Shown one piece after another: positions 1 to 8,134 of a stretch of 64,000 bases of DNA. The stretch's first letter is position 1; every line of letters begins with the position of its first letter. The position numbers were made by a program, and so were the translations under genes. The notes beneath the pieces are model-generated. The model worked only from the letters and a program-made list of their open reading frames with translations, had not been told where the DNA came from and made no database searches. Origin of the DNA: Pontibacillus salipaludis (GTDB lineage Bacteria; Bacillota; Bacilli; Bacillales; BH030062); NCBI RefSeq assembly GCF_014642405.1, contig NZ_BMIN01000005.1, positions 1 through 64,000 on the forward strand, in the 5' to 3' direction.

Positions 1-2
1 GG

Positions 3-89
3 GTGAACGGTTTAGTTTACGGGGTCAAGCCCCACGGGCAGAGACGTTCTACCCCGGCTACTGTTATAATAGATCCATATAAAAAATGA
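3..89 (+). CDS. possible 3' end of a gene entering the window (partial)
   Basis: The third frame is open from the window edge to a TGA at 87-89 and reads like coding sequence (basic tail ending IIDPYKK), and a small hairpin follows at 92-109. Frame 2 is also open to 82, so the choice of frame is uncertain. The start and family lie outside the window. Confidence 0.35.
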   Translation: MNGLVYGVKPHGQRRSTPATVIIDPYKK

Positions 90-91
90 TC

Positions 92-109
92 AACCAGTAA
101 AAACTGGTT
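92..109 (+). terminator. small hairpin after the gene tail
   Basis: AACCAGT and ACTGGTT form a 7-bp stem with an AAAA loop, followed by a T-poor tract. It is a weak terminator candidate, supported mainly by its position after an apparent stop codon. Confidence 0.3.
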
Positions 110-123
110 AACCTTATATTACG

Positions 124-160
124 AACGGGGCAGGATTGTTTAACAAGCGGCAGTATAGGG
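124..160. repeat. AACGGGTGC-family dispersed repeat, copy 1
   Basis: AACGGGGCAGGATTGTTTAA followed by CAAGCGGCAGT matches the short element found between most small genes in the first 9 kb and again at 46-47 kb. Here it lies directly upstream of the 171-470 gene. Confidence 0.5.
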
Positions 161-170
161 AGGGATTTGT

Positions 171-470
171 GTGAGCAAATGGTGGGGACTGTGGTGGATT
201 TGCATACCTATTTTTACCGTGTCCTATATTTATTCGATGATTATATCAAGTAAAATCGCTTATTTACCTCAATCAGAATGCAAACCAAAGTTTATCTTTA
301 CACCTCAAGATGTTCAGTATTGTAGTGATATTTATGCGATTGATGTGTTTTTAATTGCCTTAAAGACTAACCCAATTATTTATATCTCAATATTGACTGG
401 ACTTTATATGATGGGATTTTTAGTATTTGTTTTAGTCAATAAAATACGGATAAGGAAATTATCGAACTAA
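171..470 (+). CDS. small two-helix membrane protein, unknown function
   Basis: A 99-residue protein with a GTG start preceded by GGGAGGGA. It has a Trp-rich first membrane helix (residues about 4-27), an extracytoplasmic loop with two Cys residues, and a second helix (about 68-92) ending in a basic tail. The Cys pair in the loop could form a disulfide. I do not recognise a family. It heads a series of small membrane or secreted proteins separated by a shared repeat. Confidence 0.6.
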   Translation: MSKWWGLWWICIPIFTVSYIYSMIISSKIAYLPQSECKPKFIFTPQDVQYCSDIYAIDVFLIALKTNPIIYISILTGLYMMGFLVFVLVNKIRIRKLSN

Positions 471-500
471 CGGGTGCGATTGTTGAAGAAGTTCCTTAAA
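469..500. repeat. AACGGGTGC-family dispersed repeat, copy 2
   Basis: AACGGGTGCGATTGTTGAAG immediately follows the TAA of the preceding gene, overlapping its stop region. It is the same element as at 2307, 2598 and 46333. Confidence 0.6.
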
Positions 501-514
501 AGGAGGAAGGAATA

Positions 515-673
515 GTGGAGATTTTACAAGGTATTTTTATTTGCGGAATCATTTATGGTCTTATTTCGTTCTTTATTACGTTAAAGAAACGTTCAAATGA
601 TAAAAATCAGCTTACACTTTCGATTTCTTTAATAATAGTTTGCGCAGCATCTTTTATCATGCTATATGATTAG
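515..673 (+). CDS. 52-residue two-helix membrane protein
   Basis: A GTG start at 515 has a strong AAGGAGGAAGG site at 500-510. The product has two hydrophobic helices separated by a short basic linker (KKRSNDKNQ). It resembles the many small DUF-type membrane proteins of Bacillaceae, and no function can be assigned. It lies between two other small membrane or anchored proteins on the same strand. Confidence 0.6.
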   Translation: MEILQGIFICGIIYGLISFFITLKKRSNDKNQLTLSISLIIVCAASFIMLYD

Positions 674-694
674 TACTTCTGGGGGGCGGGGGGA

Positions 695-1138
695 ATGAGA
701 AAAAGATGGTTTTTAATCATAAGTGTTGTAATCATAATCTTTTTTTCCGTTAAGTATTTTAATGATAATAGAGAAAAAGGGTTAGACGATGTGATCCGTT
801 ACGATGTTTCTGATGTCGAATCGCTTTCCATTAGACTAACAGGGAATCATGAATGGAGGACGGATCAAAAGGTTCATATAGAAGCGTTAAAAGACTTTCT
901 AAGCAACTCCCGTGTCAAAAGGATGAAGGATCATGAGTGGGATAGTGATGTGTCGAAAGAAGAAGGGTTTATGGTTTCGATCTATTCAAAAGGTGAGCAG
1001 ATACCGATAGACGCTACCATATTTGAAAAGCGTGTTCATGTTTTCAATGGAGGCAAGTACTATCGTATTTTGAATGATCCTATTGATGTCGATTGGATCA
1101 AGCAATTCATTAAGGAAAATGAACAACAGGGAGATTAA
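695..1138 (+). CDS. N-terminally anchored extracytoplasmic protein, unknown function
   Basis: A 147-residue protein with a basic N-terminus and one hydrophobic helix (residues about 5-22) without a lipobox, so it is probably a membrane-anchored outside domain. The rest is charged and alternating, suggesting a small beta-rich domain. The start ATG follows a very G-rich tract (681-693) that includes the ribosome site. No family recognised. Confidence 0.6.
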   Translation: MRKRWFLIISVVIIIFFSVKYFNDNREKGLDDVIRYDVSDVESLSIRLTGNHEWRTDQKVHIEALKDFLSNSRVKRMKDHEWDSDVSKEEGFMVSIYSKGEQIPIDATIFEKRVHVFNGGKYYRILNDPIDVDWIKQFIKENEQQGD

Positions 1139-1157
1139 TGTTTTGCTATGTTTGTTG

Positions 1158-1186
1158 TTCAAGTAAAGGGTGCTTTAATCTAATAA
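1158..1186. repeat. AACGGGTGC-family dispersed repeat, copy 3
   Basis: AAAGGGTGCTTTAATCTAAT then AAGG is a diverged copy of the dispersed element, in the gap before the LD-carboxypeptidase gene. Confidence 0.5.
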
Positions 1187-1278
1187 GGTGATCAGCCCAA
1201 TCTTGTTAAGTAACGAAGTAGTCTTGTTCTATAAGTTTTAATACAGCAATTAGACCACAAGGTGGAAAGAGGATGTAT

Positions 1279-2283
1279 ATGATAAAAGCTAAAACATTAA
1301 AGCAGGGAGACAGTATAGGTATTATAACTCCTTCAGCTGCTGCACCAGTTAAGTTTAAAGCGAGATATAATAGAGGATTAAACCAGCTAAGAAAAATGGG
1401 GTTTCATATCATTGAAGGTAAATGCTCAAATAAAAGCCAAGCATACAGATCTTCTACAATAAAGGAACGCTCGGAAGAAATTAACGAGTTAATCTATAAC
1501 AAAAAGGTGAAAGCCATTATAAGTACGATTGGTGGAGCTAATTCGAATTCATTATTACCTTACATAGATTATGAGCATTTAAAGAAAGACCCCAAGATCT
1601 TTATGGGATATAGCGATGTAACAGCATTACTGTTAGGGATTTATGCTAAAACTGGGCTAACCACCTTTTATGGACCAGCTATCGTACCTTCCTTTGGCGA
1701 ATTCCCAGAGTTGTTACCAAAAGGAAAAGAATACTTTGAGAATGTTGTCCAGCTTAATAGAAGGGCACCTTATACGATAGAAATACCAGAATATTGGACA
1801 GAAGAAATGATTGATTGGAGTACACAGGACAGAGAGAAACAAATGGTCCAAAACGATGGTTGGAAATGTTTAAAGCCTGGTTCTGCCACAGGGAGAATTA
1901 TAGGGGGAAACTTAAATACCATGTCTGGATTTATTGCCTCTGACTATTTTCCATCCGTAAAAGACTCCATATTGTTTATTGAAGACTCATTTAAGGATAT
2001 GGCTACACAAGAGCGTTCTTTAAGCATGTTAAAGGTAGCGGGAGTTTTTGATGAAATCAAAGGACTAATTGTGGGAAAGCATGAACATTTTGATGACTTA
2101 AATTCACCATTTACAATTGAAGATTTGTTATTAGAAATTTTAGGAGATACAAACATACCGATTATAACGAACGTTGATATTGGGCACACCTTCCCTTCGC
2201 ATGTCTTTCCAATCGGTATAGGAATAGAATTAGATGCATCAAATGGTTGCATCACTTTTCTTGAAGATGCAGTAATGGAATAA
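1279..2283 (+). CDS. LD-carboxypeptidase / MccF-like serine peptidase (family S66)
   Basis: S66 enzymes cleave L,D-amide bonds in murein tetrapeptides or, as MccF, detoxify microcin C-type aminoacyl nucleotides; they are cytoplasmic. The sequence shows the nucleophile motif GYSD (Ser112 from the preferred start), a downstream Glu in LFIEDS and a His in DIGHTFPS near the C-terminus, giving the Ser-Glu-His triad. Length of about 334 residues is normal for the family. An in-frame ATG lies at 1273, but GAAAGAGG at 1265-1272 is correctly spaced only for the ATG at 1279. Whether the role is wall recycling or self-immunity cannot be decided here; no microcin genes are nearby. Confidence 0.88.
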   Translation: MIKAKTLKQGDSIGIITPSAAAPVKFKARYNRGLNQLRKMGFHIIEGKCSNKSQAYRSSTIKERSEEINELIYNKKVKAIISTIGGANSNSLLPYIDYEHLKKDPKIFMGYSDVTALLLGIYAKTGLTTFYGPAIVPSFGEFPELLPKGKEYFENVVQLNRRAPYTIEIPEYWTEEMIDWSTQDREKQMVQNDGWKCLKPGSATGRIIGGNLNTMSGFIASDYFPSVKDSILFIEDSFKDMATQERSLSMLKVAGVFDEIKGLIVGKHEHFDDLNSPFTIEDLLLEILGDTNIPIITNVDIGHTFPSHVFPIGIGIELDASNGCITFLEDAVME

Positions 2284-2302
2284 ACTTTAGTTATTCTTAT
2301 TC

Positions 2303-2335
2303 AATTAACGGGTGCTAATGTTAAAGATCACATAG
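2303..2335. repeat. AACGGGTGC-family dispersed repeat, copy 4
   Basis: AATTAACGGGTGCTAATGTT follows the carboxypeptidase gene and matches the core of the dispersed element. Confidence 0.5.
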
Positions 2336-2411
2336 GGCATTAAAATTGAAGAAACTTTCCATAGGATCTCTTCGTATAGAAGTTGATTAGACGGTATTGG
2401 GAGGTTTTATA

Positions 2412-2585
2412 ATGTTGTGGGATAAACCTAAATGCGCTTATTGTCAAAAAGAAATAAAAGATGATGACGTTGTTTATGTGAAAATGCGCTACCCTAAGCG
2501 AAAAGGTTTCACTGAAATAAAGGCGTATTTAAGAAATGAAGGCAAGTTTATTTGTGAAGAATGCTTTAATGACAATTTAAAGTAA
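2412..2585 (+). CDS. 57-residue zinc-ribbon-like protein
   Basis: Two CxxC pairs (CAYC near the N-terminus, CEEC near the C-terminus) bracket a basic, strand-rich middle, as in small treble-clef or zinc-ribbon proteins common in Bacillus. The start is taken as the ATG at 2412, which has GGGAGG at 2399-2404; an upstream TTG lies inside that site. Some homologues carry misleading transporter names. Function unknown. Confidence 0.65.
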   Translation: MLWDKPKCAYCQKEIKDDDVVYVKMRYPKRKGFTEIKAYLRNEGKFICEECFNDNLK

Positions 2586-2597
2586 AACATTTTCAAC

Positions 2598-2666
2598 AAA
2601 CGGGTGCAATTGCTGAACGAGAGCAGTTGCTTCTTTCATTAACGCGGCAGTTTAATTGAATAAGCT
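2598..2666. repeat. AACGGGTGC-family dispersed repeat, copy 5 (long form)
   Basis: This is the fullest copy. AACGGGTGCAATTGCTGAAC is followed by an inverted partner (GAGCAGTTGCTTC), then ACGCGGCAGTTTAATTGAAT. The internal TGCTGAAC/GAGCAG pair can fold into a hairpin. It lies between the zinc-ribbon gene and the DUF3221 lipoprotein gene. Confidence 0.65.
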
Positions 2667-2683
2667 ATAAAAGGAGCGTCAGG

Positions 2684-3022
2684 ATGAATAGCTTAAATCA
2701 GTTAAAAATTTTTGGATTTTACTTAACGATTTCTATCTTTTTAATAGGTTGTTCGAATAGTGAGGACAGTATTAAGATAGAGGGATATGTTGTAGAAGTT
2801 GAAAAAAATAGAATATTAGTTGTCGAAAATATAACAACAGATGAATATGAACAATTGCAGGATAAGAGTAGTGACGAGTTAATGGAACAAGAAGAAGACT
2901 TAATTTACTTAGAGACTAAAAGTTCAAATTTCAATATAGGAGATAAAGTTCAAGCGATGGTATCGGGCGTAGATGCATCTTATCCAGCACAAGCTTATCC
3001 AGATAAAATTAAAAAAGAATAA
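2684..3022 (+). CDS. DUF3221-family lipoprotein
   Basis: The signal peptide ends in the lipobox LIGC, so the mature protein is tethered to the outer face of the membrane. The remainder fits the DUF3221 pattern: an EGYVVEVEKNRILVVE opening, an acidic middle, then the GDKVQAMVSGVDASYPAQA ending. Members are small Bacillus lipoproteins of unknown role. Length of 112 residues is typical. AAAAGGAGCG precedes the ATG. Confidence 0.75.
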   Translation: MNSLNQLKIFGFYLTISIFLIGCSNSEDSIKIEGYVVEVEKNRILVVENITTDEYEQLQDKSSDELMEQEEDLIYLETKSSNFNIGDKVQAMVSGVDASYPAQAYPDKIKKE

Positions 3023-3037
3023 AAAAGGCTGCCTTAT

Positions 3038-3066
3038 TAAACAAACAGGTGCGTTAGTTGAATAAG
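3038..3066. repeat. AACGGGTGC-family dispersed repeat, copy 6
   Basis: AAACAGGTGCGTTAGTTGAA then TAAG follows the DUF3221 gene; it is the short form of the element. Confidence 0.5.
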
Positions 3067-3088
3067 ACTATTTTGTTAGACCAAAAAA

Positions 3089-3120
3089 GGATCAGATTAT
3101 AATCTGATCCTTCTGTTTTG
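3089..3120 (+). terminator. intrinsic terminator after the DUF3221 lipoprotein
   Basis: GGATCAGATT and AATCTGATCC form a perfect 10-bp stem (3089-3110) followed by TTCTGTTTTG and preceded by an A tract, so it could work in both directions. Confidence 0.65.
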
Positions 3121-3285
3121 CTATTTGTATTATTGTTTTGGCTACTAAAACCTATTTATTGGTTATTTAGCATGTGGAATTGCATTTTCTCCCTCTCAAC
3201 CGAACCCGTTATTATTAAAGGATAGGGGGGGGTTGTTTTCCGAAAGAATACAGGGTTGGTAAAATATACATAAGAGGTGGTTGAT

Positions 3286-3777
3286 GTGAAAAAGATTATC
3301 ATGAGTCTTCCAGTTATATTTCTTGTACTATTATTGGGTGTATTAGGTTGGTCAAAATACCAAAGTTCGAAAACGGGCCCTGATGTTGAATATTTAATTC
3401 CAGATGGAAAAGAAGGGTGTTTTGCTGTTTTATACGAAGTTGAGGGAGCTGAACCTCTGGAGATTAAAGATAACACCGTAACTCATACGTTTTCAGAAGA
3501 TGGTTTATTCGAAACATCGTCACCTTATAATTTCGGTTGGGAAAGAGAAATCACTTCTGGTTATAGACAAGTTGACTATTATTATGTTGATGGAGAAGAA
3601 AAGGTTAAGATACCTCCAGAAAAAATTCATATGAAAACTTCTCCTTCAGGAGCGAAGATTGATGAAGAAGGGGAACGAGTGGTATATGAGAACTTGACGA
3701 ACTTTTATGTCGGAGAAAGTGAACCTTCTGAAAATATAGACTGCACTGAAGTTGCATTAGAAAAAATAACAAAATAA
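3286..3777 (+). CDS. membrane-anchored extracytoplasmic protein, unknown function
   Basis: About 163 residues. A lysine-rich start leads into one hydrophobic helix (SLPVIFLVLLLGVLGW) and an acidic outside domain containing two Cys residues (GCFAV, and IDCTEV near the C-terminus) that could pair. The GTG at 3286 has AAGAGGTGG at 3272-3280; an in-frame GTG at 3277 overlaps that site and is less likely. No family recognised. Confidence 0.55.
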   Translation: MKKIIMSLPVIFLVLLLGVLGWSKYQSSKTGPDVEYLIPDGKEGCFAVLYEVEGAEPLEIKDNTVTHTFSEDGLFETSSPYNFGWEREITSGYRQVDYYYVDGEEKVKIPPEKIHMKTSPSGAKIDEEGERVVYENLTNFYVGESEPSENIDCTEVALEKITK

Positions 3778-4049
3778 CTCCTTCGAAGAAGTAAGTAGTT
3801 CAGTTTTGGAATACAATACTGTAATTTGTACCCCTTAATTGAACTACTTTTTTTATGTGAAATTGTAATCTAAATTGTAGTGTAAACTGCATATTAATCT
3901 GCATTACTAATTATGTGATTTTGAGGGTTTTTGTATTAATATGGTAAAATCAGTAGAACATTCCCTCTACCCTTTACAATTAAGAAAGCATAGAAGGAAC
4001 ATGTACCCACTCTGCATTTTTGTCGTTGCGTCATTAAGAATAACAGGAG
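3778..4049. other. intergenic region, no gene seen
   Basis: AT-rich spacer. A weak inverted segment (GAAGTAAGTAGTTCA with TTGAACTAC, about 3787-3849) could act as a terminator for the preceding gene. No coding frame or repeat stands out. Confidence 0.4.
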
Positions 4050-4214
4050 GTGAATTCTATTTTTATCTTTTTTGAAATCATTGCAAATATTTTCTTAGGT
4101 ATCTTTCCCTTCTTCTCCCCAAACAAAGAAGAAAGAGAAGAAAAAAAGTTGAAGAAAGCTTACGAGAAACGTTTAAAAGAGGAACAAGAAGAACAGAAGC
4201 GAGAAGACAATTAA
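4050..4214 (+). CDS. 54-residue amphipathic protein, paralogue of the gene at 45681
   Basis: Hydrophobic first half (Ile/Phe-rich), then FSPNKEEREEKKLKKAYEKR and a highly charged helical tail. The protein at 45681-45845 has the same length and a near-identical C-terminal half, so both are real genes. The only canonical start is a GTG that forms the end of the AGGAGGTG ribosome site; the paralogue has the same arrangement. A non-canonical ATT at 4059 would be optimally spaced. Probably a small membrane-associated protein; function unknown. Confidence 0.6.
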   Translation: MNSIFIFFEIIANIFLGIFPFFSPNKEEREEKKLKKAYEKRLKEEQEEQKREDN

Positions 4215-4307
4215 TACATACCCCTAAAACATCCTCCCTTCGTTTAAGCAAGGACGAGTTGCGCTGAATTAGGAAAAAATACTACATCCTTTTAATTAAA
4301 TTCTCAT

Positions 4308-4336
4308 TTCTAGTAAAGGGTGCTTAAGTGAATAAT
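4308..4336. repeat. AACGGGTGC-family dispersed repeat, copy 7
   Basis: AGTAAAGGGTGCTTAAGTGA then ATAATGC is a diverged copy. The 4215-4507 gap holding it shows no other recognisable feature. Confidence 0.45.
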
Positions 4337-4507
4337 GCTTGGGCACTTTACAATCCAAGCGTTATTACTGTTTGCAATGTTATTTAAGAATTTCAACATG
4401 GTATCGGAACTCCATAAAAAGAAAAGGTTTACGTTTATGTTTTTAATAAATCTTGTAGCGTGAAAGATTTATCACTTTGAAAATAATAAAGGTTAGGAGG
4501 AAGTATT

Positions 4508-5143
4508 ATGAATGCTTTTAAGCCTATTGGATTTTTGATACTCTGGCTCTCCGTTTCCACGTTGGTCGCTTGTTCTGGCTCCGAAGAAGGTGCTTCAACA
4601 CAAAACGATCAACAAGAAAAATCTGAGGTTAACGAAGAAACTGAATCAAAAAGTGATAATGAAAATACAAAATCTAAGTCTGTACAAAAGCCGCGCGTTA
4701 TCGGCTTAGAGGAAGCTCTTTCTACTTTGCCAAAATCATTCAAACAAAATTTGAAACTACCGAGTAAAGTTCCATTTGATGAAAGTGAAATAGAAAAAGG
4801 CGGAAGTGTGGACAAAATAGCAAATATGACTCAATTTACAATGGATTGGAACGCGCCAGATAATGGTCATTTCTCCGTAGAAATAACAGAAGAGGGTAAT
4901 AGATTAAACGGACCTGATTCTTATCCAGATGACGTAACGATTAAAAATGTTACATTGAAAAACGGATCAAAGGCAACGTTCATTTCGAATAAAGCATCTC
5001 AACAACTCCGTTGGCTGGATGAAGAGACTAATTACCTTTATCGCATAACTGCTATCAAAACCAAAGATGATTATTCTAAGAAGTATAGCGTCCAAGATTT
5101 AATCGAAATTGCCAATTCAATGGAAAAGAAAAACCTCCCTTAG
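4508..5143 (+). CDS. lipoprotein, unknown function
   Basis: The signal peptide ends in LVAC, a convincing lipobox. A low-complexity Glu/Ser/Asn linker (residues about 24-58) leads to a globular domain of about 150 residues. TTAGGAGGAAG precedes the ATG. I do not recognise the domain. It belongs to the run of surface-exposed small proteins in this accessory zone. Confidence 0.6.
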   Translation: MNAFKPIGFLILWLSVSTLVACSGSEEGASTQNDQQEKSEVNEETESKSDNENTKSKSVQKPRVIGLEEALSTLPKSFKQNLKLPSKVPFDESEIEKGGSVDKIANMTQFTMDWNAPDNGHFSVEITEEGNRLNGPDSYPDDVTIKNVTLKNGSKATFISNKASQQLRWLDEETNYLYRITAIKTKDDYSKKYSVQDLIEIANSMEKKNLP

Positions 5144-5173
5144 GAGAAAATAGGGCAAAACGAATTGGGTTCA

Positions 5174-5202
5174 ACACTAACGGGCAGTTTGGTGGAATAA
5201 AG
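5174..5202. repeat. AACGGGTGC-family dispersed repeat, copy 8
   Basis: CTAACGGGCAGTTTGGTGGA then ATAAAG corresponds to the second half of the long form (ACGCGGCAGTTTAATTGAAT at 2598-2666). Confidence 0.5.
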
Positions 5203-5260
5203 AAGAAAATGTATACTTATGGTTTATTTTATAAAGAGTTTGTAATTAGGAGGAAGCTCA

Positions 5261-5362
5261 ATGAAAAAAGAATCTAACACCTTCTTTAAGATGATCTTTG
5301 GGGTTATTGTTGGTATAGCCATTTATGAAGCAATAAAGGAACTAATTCAATATTTATCCTGA
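5261..5362 (+). CDS. 33-residue single-helix membrane peptide
   Basis: ATG preceded by TTAGGAGGAAGC. The peptide begins MKKESNTFFK, has one hydrophobic helix containing GVIVGIAIY, and ends with an amphipathic tail. It could be a real small membrane protein; homologues cannot be judged by eye. Confidence 0.45.
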   Translation: MKKESNTFFKMIFGVIVGIAIYEAIKELIQYLS

Positions 5363-5364
5363 TT

Positions 5365-5511
5365 GAAAAGAAAACGTTATAGTCACTTACGAGGATAATG
5401 GAGAAGAAAAATATTGAAGCTAAAACAGTCGAAAGGAATGGTAAACACTTTTACTTTTTATCAGTACCAGAACCTACAAGCTCAAATTTTTATAAAGTAA
5501 AGAATCTCTAA
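5365..5511 (+). pseudogene. possible frameshifted remnant of a short gene
   Basis: One frame reads VIVTYEDNGEEK and stops. The next frame continues plausibly from the ATG at 5398 as a 37-residue ORF (through KTVERNGKHFYFL to a TAA at 5509). Joining the two gives one sensible protein segment, which suggests a decayed gene. The 37-residue ORF has only a weak ribosome site. Confidence 0.3.
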
Positions 5512-5577
5512 TTGTAAATAAGGATGTTAGCCTTATCATATTAAGTAAGTGGCAGGTATCGAAGGAGTTAAGCAATT

Positions 5578-5778
5578 ATGAAAAAGCCGTATAATATTAT
5601 ATTAATTCTAATTTTACTTTCAAATGTAATTATGGGAATTGTGTTGATTCAACAAAGTGCCAAACTGAATGAATTTGAACAGATCCTTTCCAATCTTGAA
5701 GTGAATATGGAAGATTTAGATGACTCACACGAAACGGATATTGTTCGTCGTTTAAAAGAGATTTTAAACGAAAACTGA
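5578..5778 (+). CDS. 66-residue membrane-anchored helical protein
   Basis: An N-terminal membrane helix (residues about 7-25) is followed by an acidic heptad-like helix, so it is probably a small anchored coiled coil facing outward. The ribosome site AAGGAG lies 11 bases upstream of the ATG. Function unknown. Confidence 0.5.
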   Translation: MKKPYNIILILILLSNVIMGIVLIQQSAKLNEFEQILSNLEVNMEDLDDSHETDIVRRLKEILNEN

Positions 5779-5884
5779 AAGAGAGTGCGATGATTGTTAA
5801 AGCTAGGGCATACTCTCTCCTGGCATTTATATGGATAATAGTTACAGTTTAATAGGCGTTTACATAATTAGAACCAAATAACTT

Positions 5885-5935
5885 ATTCACAAAAGGGTGC
5901 GCTTCTTAACAAGGAGAACGCACCTTTCTTATTGA
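5885..5935. repeat. AACGGGTGC-family repeat, copy 9, with hairpin
   Basis: AAAAGGGTGCGCTTCTTAAC is followed by its inverted partner GAGAACGCACC and TTTCTT. The GGTGCGCTTC/GAGAACGCACC pairing makes this copy resemble an intrinsic terminator. Confidence 0.55.
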
Positions 5936-6011
5936 AGTAAAAGAGCAGCTCCGTTTACGTATGCAAGGATTTTACGGTGTGATTATAAGAACCTCACAGG
6001 GGAGATAGCCA

Positions 6012-7265
6012 ATGACAAAAGGAATATATGAACATATAAGCGAACCACAGTTAAGAAAGTATGCAGAACTTGCTGTACGAGCTGGTGTAAATCTGCAGGA
6101 AAATCAATTGTTGATTATTTATAGTGATCTACAAAATGCTCCATTTGCACGTTTAATCCAAGCAGTAGCTTACGAGGCAGGAGCTTCAAATGTATATATA
6201 GATTGGAAAGATGAACAGTCTACCAAAGAATTTTACATACATGCAGCAGATCGGTTCATCGATCACTACCCTGATTGGCAGGCTGCCCGTTTTAGAGAGT
6301 GGGAGGATGAAGGTGCTGCGTACATCCATATTATTTCTGAGAATCTAGATGTCTTTAAGGAGGTTTCTCCAGACCGGATAAATCGGTTCCAAAAAGCTTC
6401 TCGGAGCAAATTAAGAGATTATCATGCGAAAATTAGATCCCATGAGATACGCTGGTGTCTTCTAGCTGTTCCAAACGTTGTATGGGCAACGAACGTATTC
6501 CCGAGCCTAAGCAAGGAAGAAGCTTTACACTCATTATGGAACTTGATTTTAAAAGGATCTCGGGCAGATGGAGAAGATCCTATAAAAGATTGGAAGAATC
6601 ATCATAGAGCCTTCGAATCTCGAAAAGAAATCTTAAACGAGAGCCAATACAAAGCTTTACATTTTACAAATAGCCTGGGAACAGATTTATTAGTGGGTCT
6701 ACCTCATAATCATCACTATATCGGCGGAGCTGTCAAAGATCAAGATGGGATCCCTTTCTTTCCGAACATTCCTACGGAAGAGATATTTACGGCTCCTCAT
6801 AAAAATAAGGTGAATGGAAAACTGGTAGGGACTAAACCTCTTATCTATGAAGGAAGTATTATCGATGAATTTTATCTTATTTTTCAAGATGGACGGATTA
6901 CCGACTATTATGCCGAGAAGGGCCAGGAAGTGTTACAAAATTTGATCGAAACAGACGAAGGTTCCCATTATCTAGGTGAAATCGCTTTGGTCTCTAATCA
7001 ATCTCCACTTGCTCAGGCAGATACCCTATTCTTCAATACCTTGTTTGATGAAAATACGTCTTGTCACATCGGAATCGGAAATGCATCCCCCTCCAATCTT
7101 CAAAATAGCACTGACCAACCTGAGGAAAAGTTGAAGGCAGCGGGGCTGAATACGTCACTATTGGCAGTCAATGTGACCTTTGGGAGCGAAGATATGAAAG
7201 TAGTGGGTATTCAAGAAGATGGGACCGAATACGTGGTAATGGAAAATGGGGATTTCCGATTCTAA
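6012..7265 (+). CDS. ampS: M29-family metallo-aminopeptidase (AmpS/PepS-like)
   Basis: These cytoplasmic enzymes remove N-terminal residues from peptides using two metal ions. The C-terminal half carries the family blocks FFPNIPTEEIFTAP (first metal-binding Glu), a GSHYLGEIALV block (second Glu) and LFFNTLFDENTSCHIGIG (metal-binding His). Length of 417 residues matches the family. The ATG follows GGGGAGATAGCC. It stands alone, bounded upstream by a repeat hairpin and downstream by the 7282-7560 element. Confidence 0.93.
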   Translation: MTKGIYEHISEPQLRKYAELAVRAGVNLQENQLLIIYSDLQNAPFARLIQAVAYEAGASNVYIDWKDEQSTKEFYIHAADRFIDHYPDWQAARFREWEDEGAAYIHIISENLDVFKEVSPDRINRFQKASRSKLRDYHAKIRSHEIRWCLLAVPNVVWATNVFPSLSKEEALHSLWNLILKGSRADGEDPIKDWKNHHRAFESRKEILNESQYKALHFTNSLGTDLLVGLPHNHHYIGGAVKDQDGIPFFPNIPTEEIFTAPHKNKVNGKLVGTKPLIYEGSIIDEFYLIFQDGRITDYYAEKGQEVLQNLIETDEGSHYLGEIALVSNQSPLAQADTLFFNTLFDENTSCHIGIGNASPSNLQNSTDQPEEKLKAAGLNTSLLAVNVTFGSEDMKVVGIQEDGTEYVVMENGDFRF

Positions 7266-7281
7266 ATCATCTACAGCAAGG

Positions 7282-7560
7282 GATAGGGGGGACAGGTCCC
7301 TTGTCCCGCCGCCCTCTATCTGTGACATTTTCTCATCACATAATAGCCAAAAGGTAAGAGAGGCAATCGGTCTATGACCATTTCATTTGGCTACAGAGTC
7401 ATAATGTAAGAGATAGCCCTTCTCAATGCCCTTTTCTAGAGAACAAACCAAAAAACGTCAGAGAAACGCATATTCTCTGACGTTTTTACATGAAACAAGA
7501 TTGAAAAGGTAACTGATCCTCTGACTATTTACATGGAAGCACTAGAACCGAACCCACGCC
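7282..7560. repeat. composite intergenic repeat of about 270 bp, copy A
   Basis: It runs in the same order as copy B at 8631-8905: AGGGATAGGGGG, the GGACAGGTCCCTTGTCCC palindrome, ATCTGTGAC, CATAATAG, AAGGTAAGAGA-like words, a hairpin built on AACGTCAGAGA/TCTCTGACGTT, then GCATGAAA-like and AAAAGGTAAC words. Most positions can be aligned by eye. It fills nearly the whole 398-bp gap and contains no ORF. Confidence 0.75.
7450..7489 (+). terminator. intrinsic terminator inside repeat copy A
   Basis: AAAAACGTCAGAGA pairs with TCTCTGACGTTTTT around a loop of about 9 bases, and ends in a T tract. It is suitable as a terminator for the aminopeptidase gene and, because of the A tract, in reverse as well. 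Confidence 0.7.
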
Positions 7561-7663
7561 TCACCCACAGATATTTACGTTTAACTTTACATAGGGGCAA
7601 AGAGCGGTTTCATGTTTTCATATGGATAAATAAGGATATTTAATTCCCTAGAAGGGAGCTAAG

Positions 7664-7852
7664 ATGATGAATTTGTTAGCTGTGTTACTTATGTCAGTGG
7701 GTTTAGTGTTGGCTCCTGCGGTTGGTTTCTTTTATCCAAGTTGGAGGCGCATTCAAGGAAGAGATTTATCAGAACGGCAATTATATGGTTTTCGTGCTCT
7801 AGGAACCGGCATCTTACTCCTAATGTTTGTGCTAAGTCAGCTTTTTATCTAA
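7664..7852 (+). CDS. small two-helix membrane protein
   Basis: 62 residues (or 61 from the adjacent ATG at 7667) with GAAGGGAGC upstream. Two hydrophobic helices flank a cytoplasmic-type linker with FYPSWRRIQGRDLSERQ. Such proteins are common in Bacillaceae and have no assigned role. The next small membrane protein follows 25 bases later, so the two may be co-transcribed. Confidence 0.6.
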   Translation: MMNLLAVLLMSVGLVLAPAVGFFYPSWRRIQGRDLSERQLYGFRALGTGILLLMFVLSQLFI

Positions 7853-7877
7853 ATCCTAAAGAGGGGGAGGGGGTTCT

Positions 7878-8054
7878 ATGAATAAAAATCAAAACATCAT
7901 CTTAGGGCTATTGATAGGGGTAATGTTTTTTTTAGGGATATTTGTAGGCAACCTGATTTTTAATAATGGAATTCTAATGGTGATAATAGGATTTGTATTT
8001 GGAATTCTTACTAGGTTTATAGGTCAATCTGTTATAAGTAAATCGAAAACTTGA
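7878..8054 (+). CDS. 58-residue two-helix membrane protein
   Basis: ATG at 7878 after GAGGGGGAGGGGG. It has two Gly-rich hydrophobic helices and a short polar tail ending KSKT. It probably forms an operon with the preceding small membrane protein. Function unknown. Confidence 0.55.
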   Translation: MNKNQNIILGLLIGVMFFLGIFVGNLIFNNGILMVIIGFVFGILTRFIGQSVISKSKT

Positions 8055-8134
8055 TCTATATAGATTGGCTGATTAGTAGCCGCAATCTTTATGTAATAGA
8101 TCTAGTTAGCTCTTTAACTAGAGGGGGTAGTAAG

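Noticed and set aside
1944-2255. Open frame on the minus strand inside the LD-carboxypeptidase gene
   Set aside because: It has no ribosome site, its composition is Ser/Cys/Ile-rich as expected from antisense, and the + strand gene has full family motifs.
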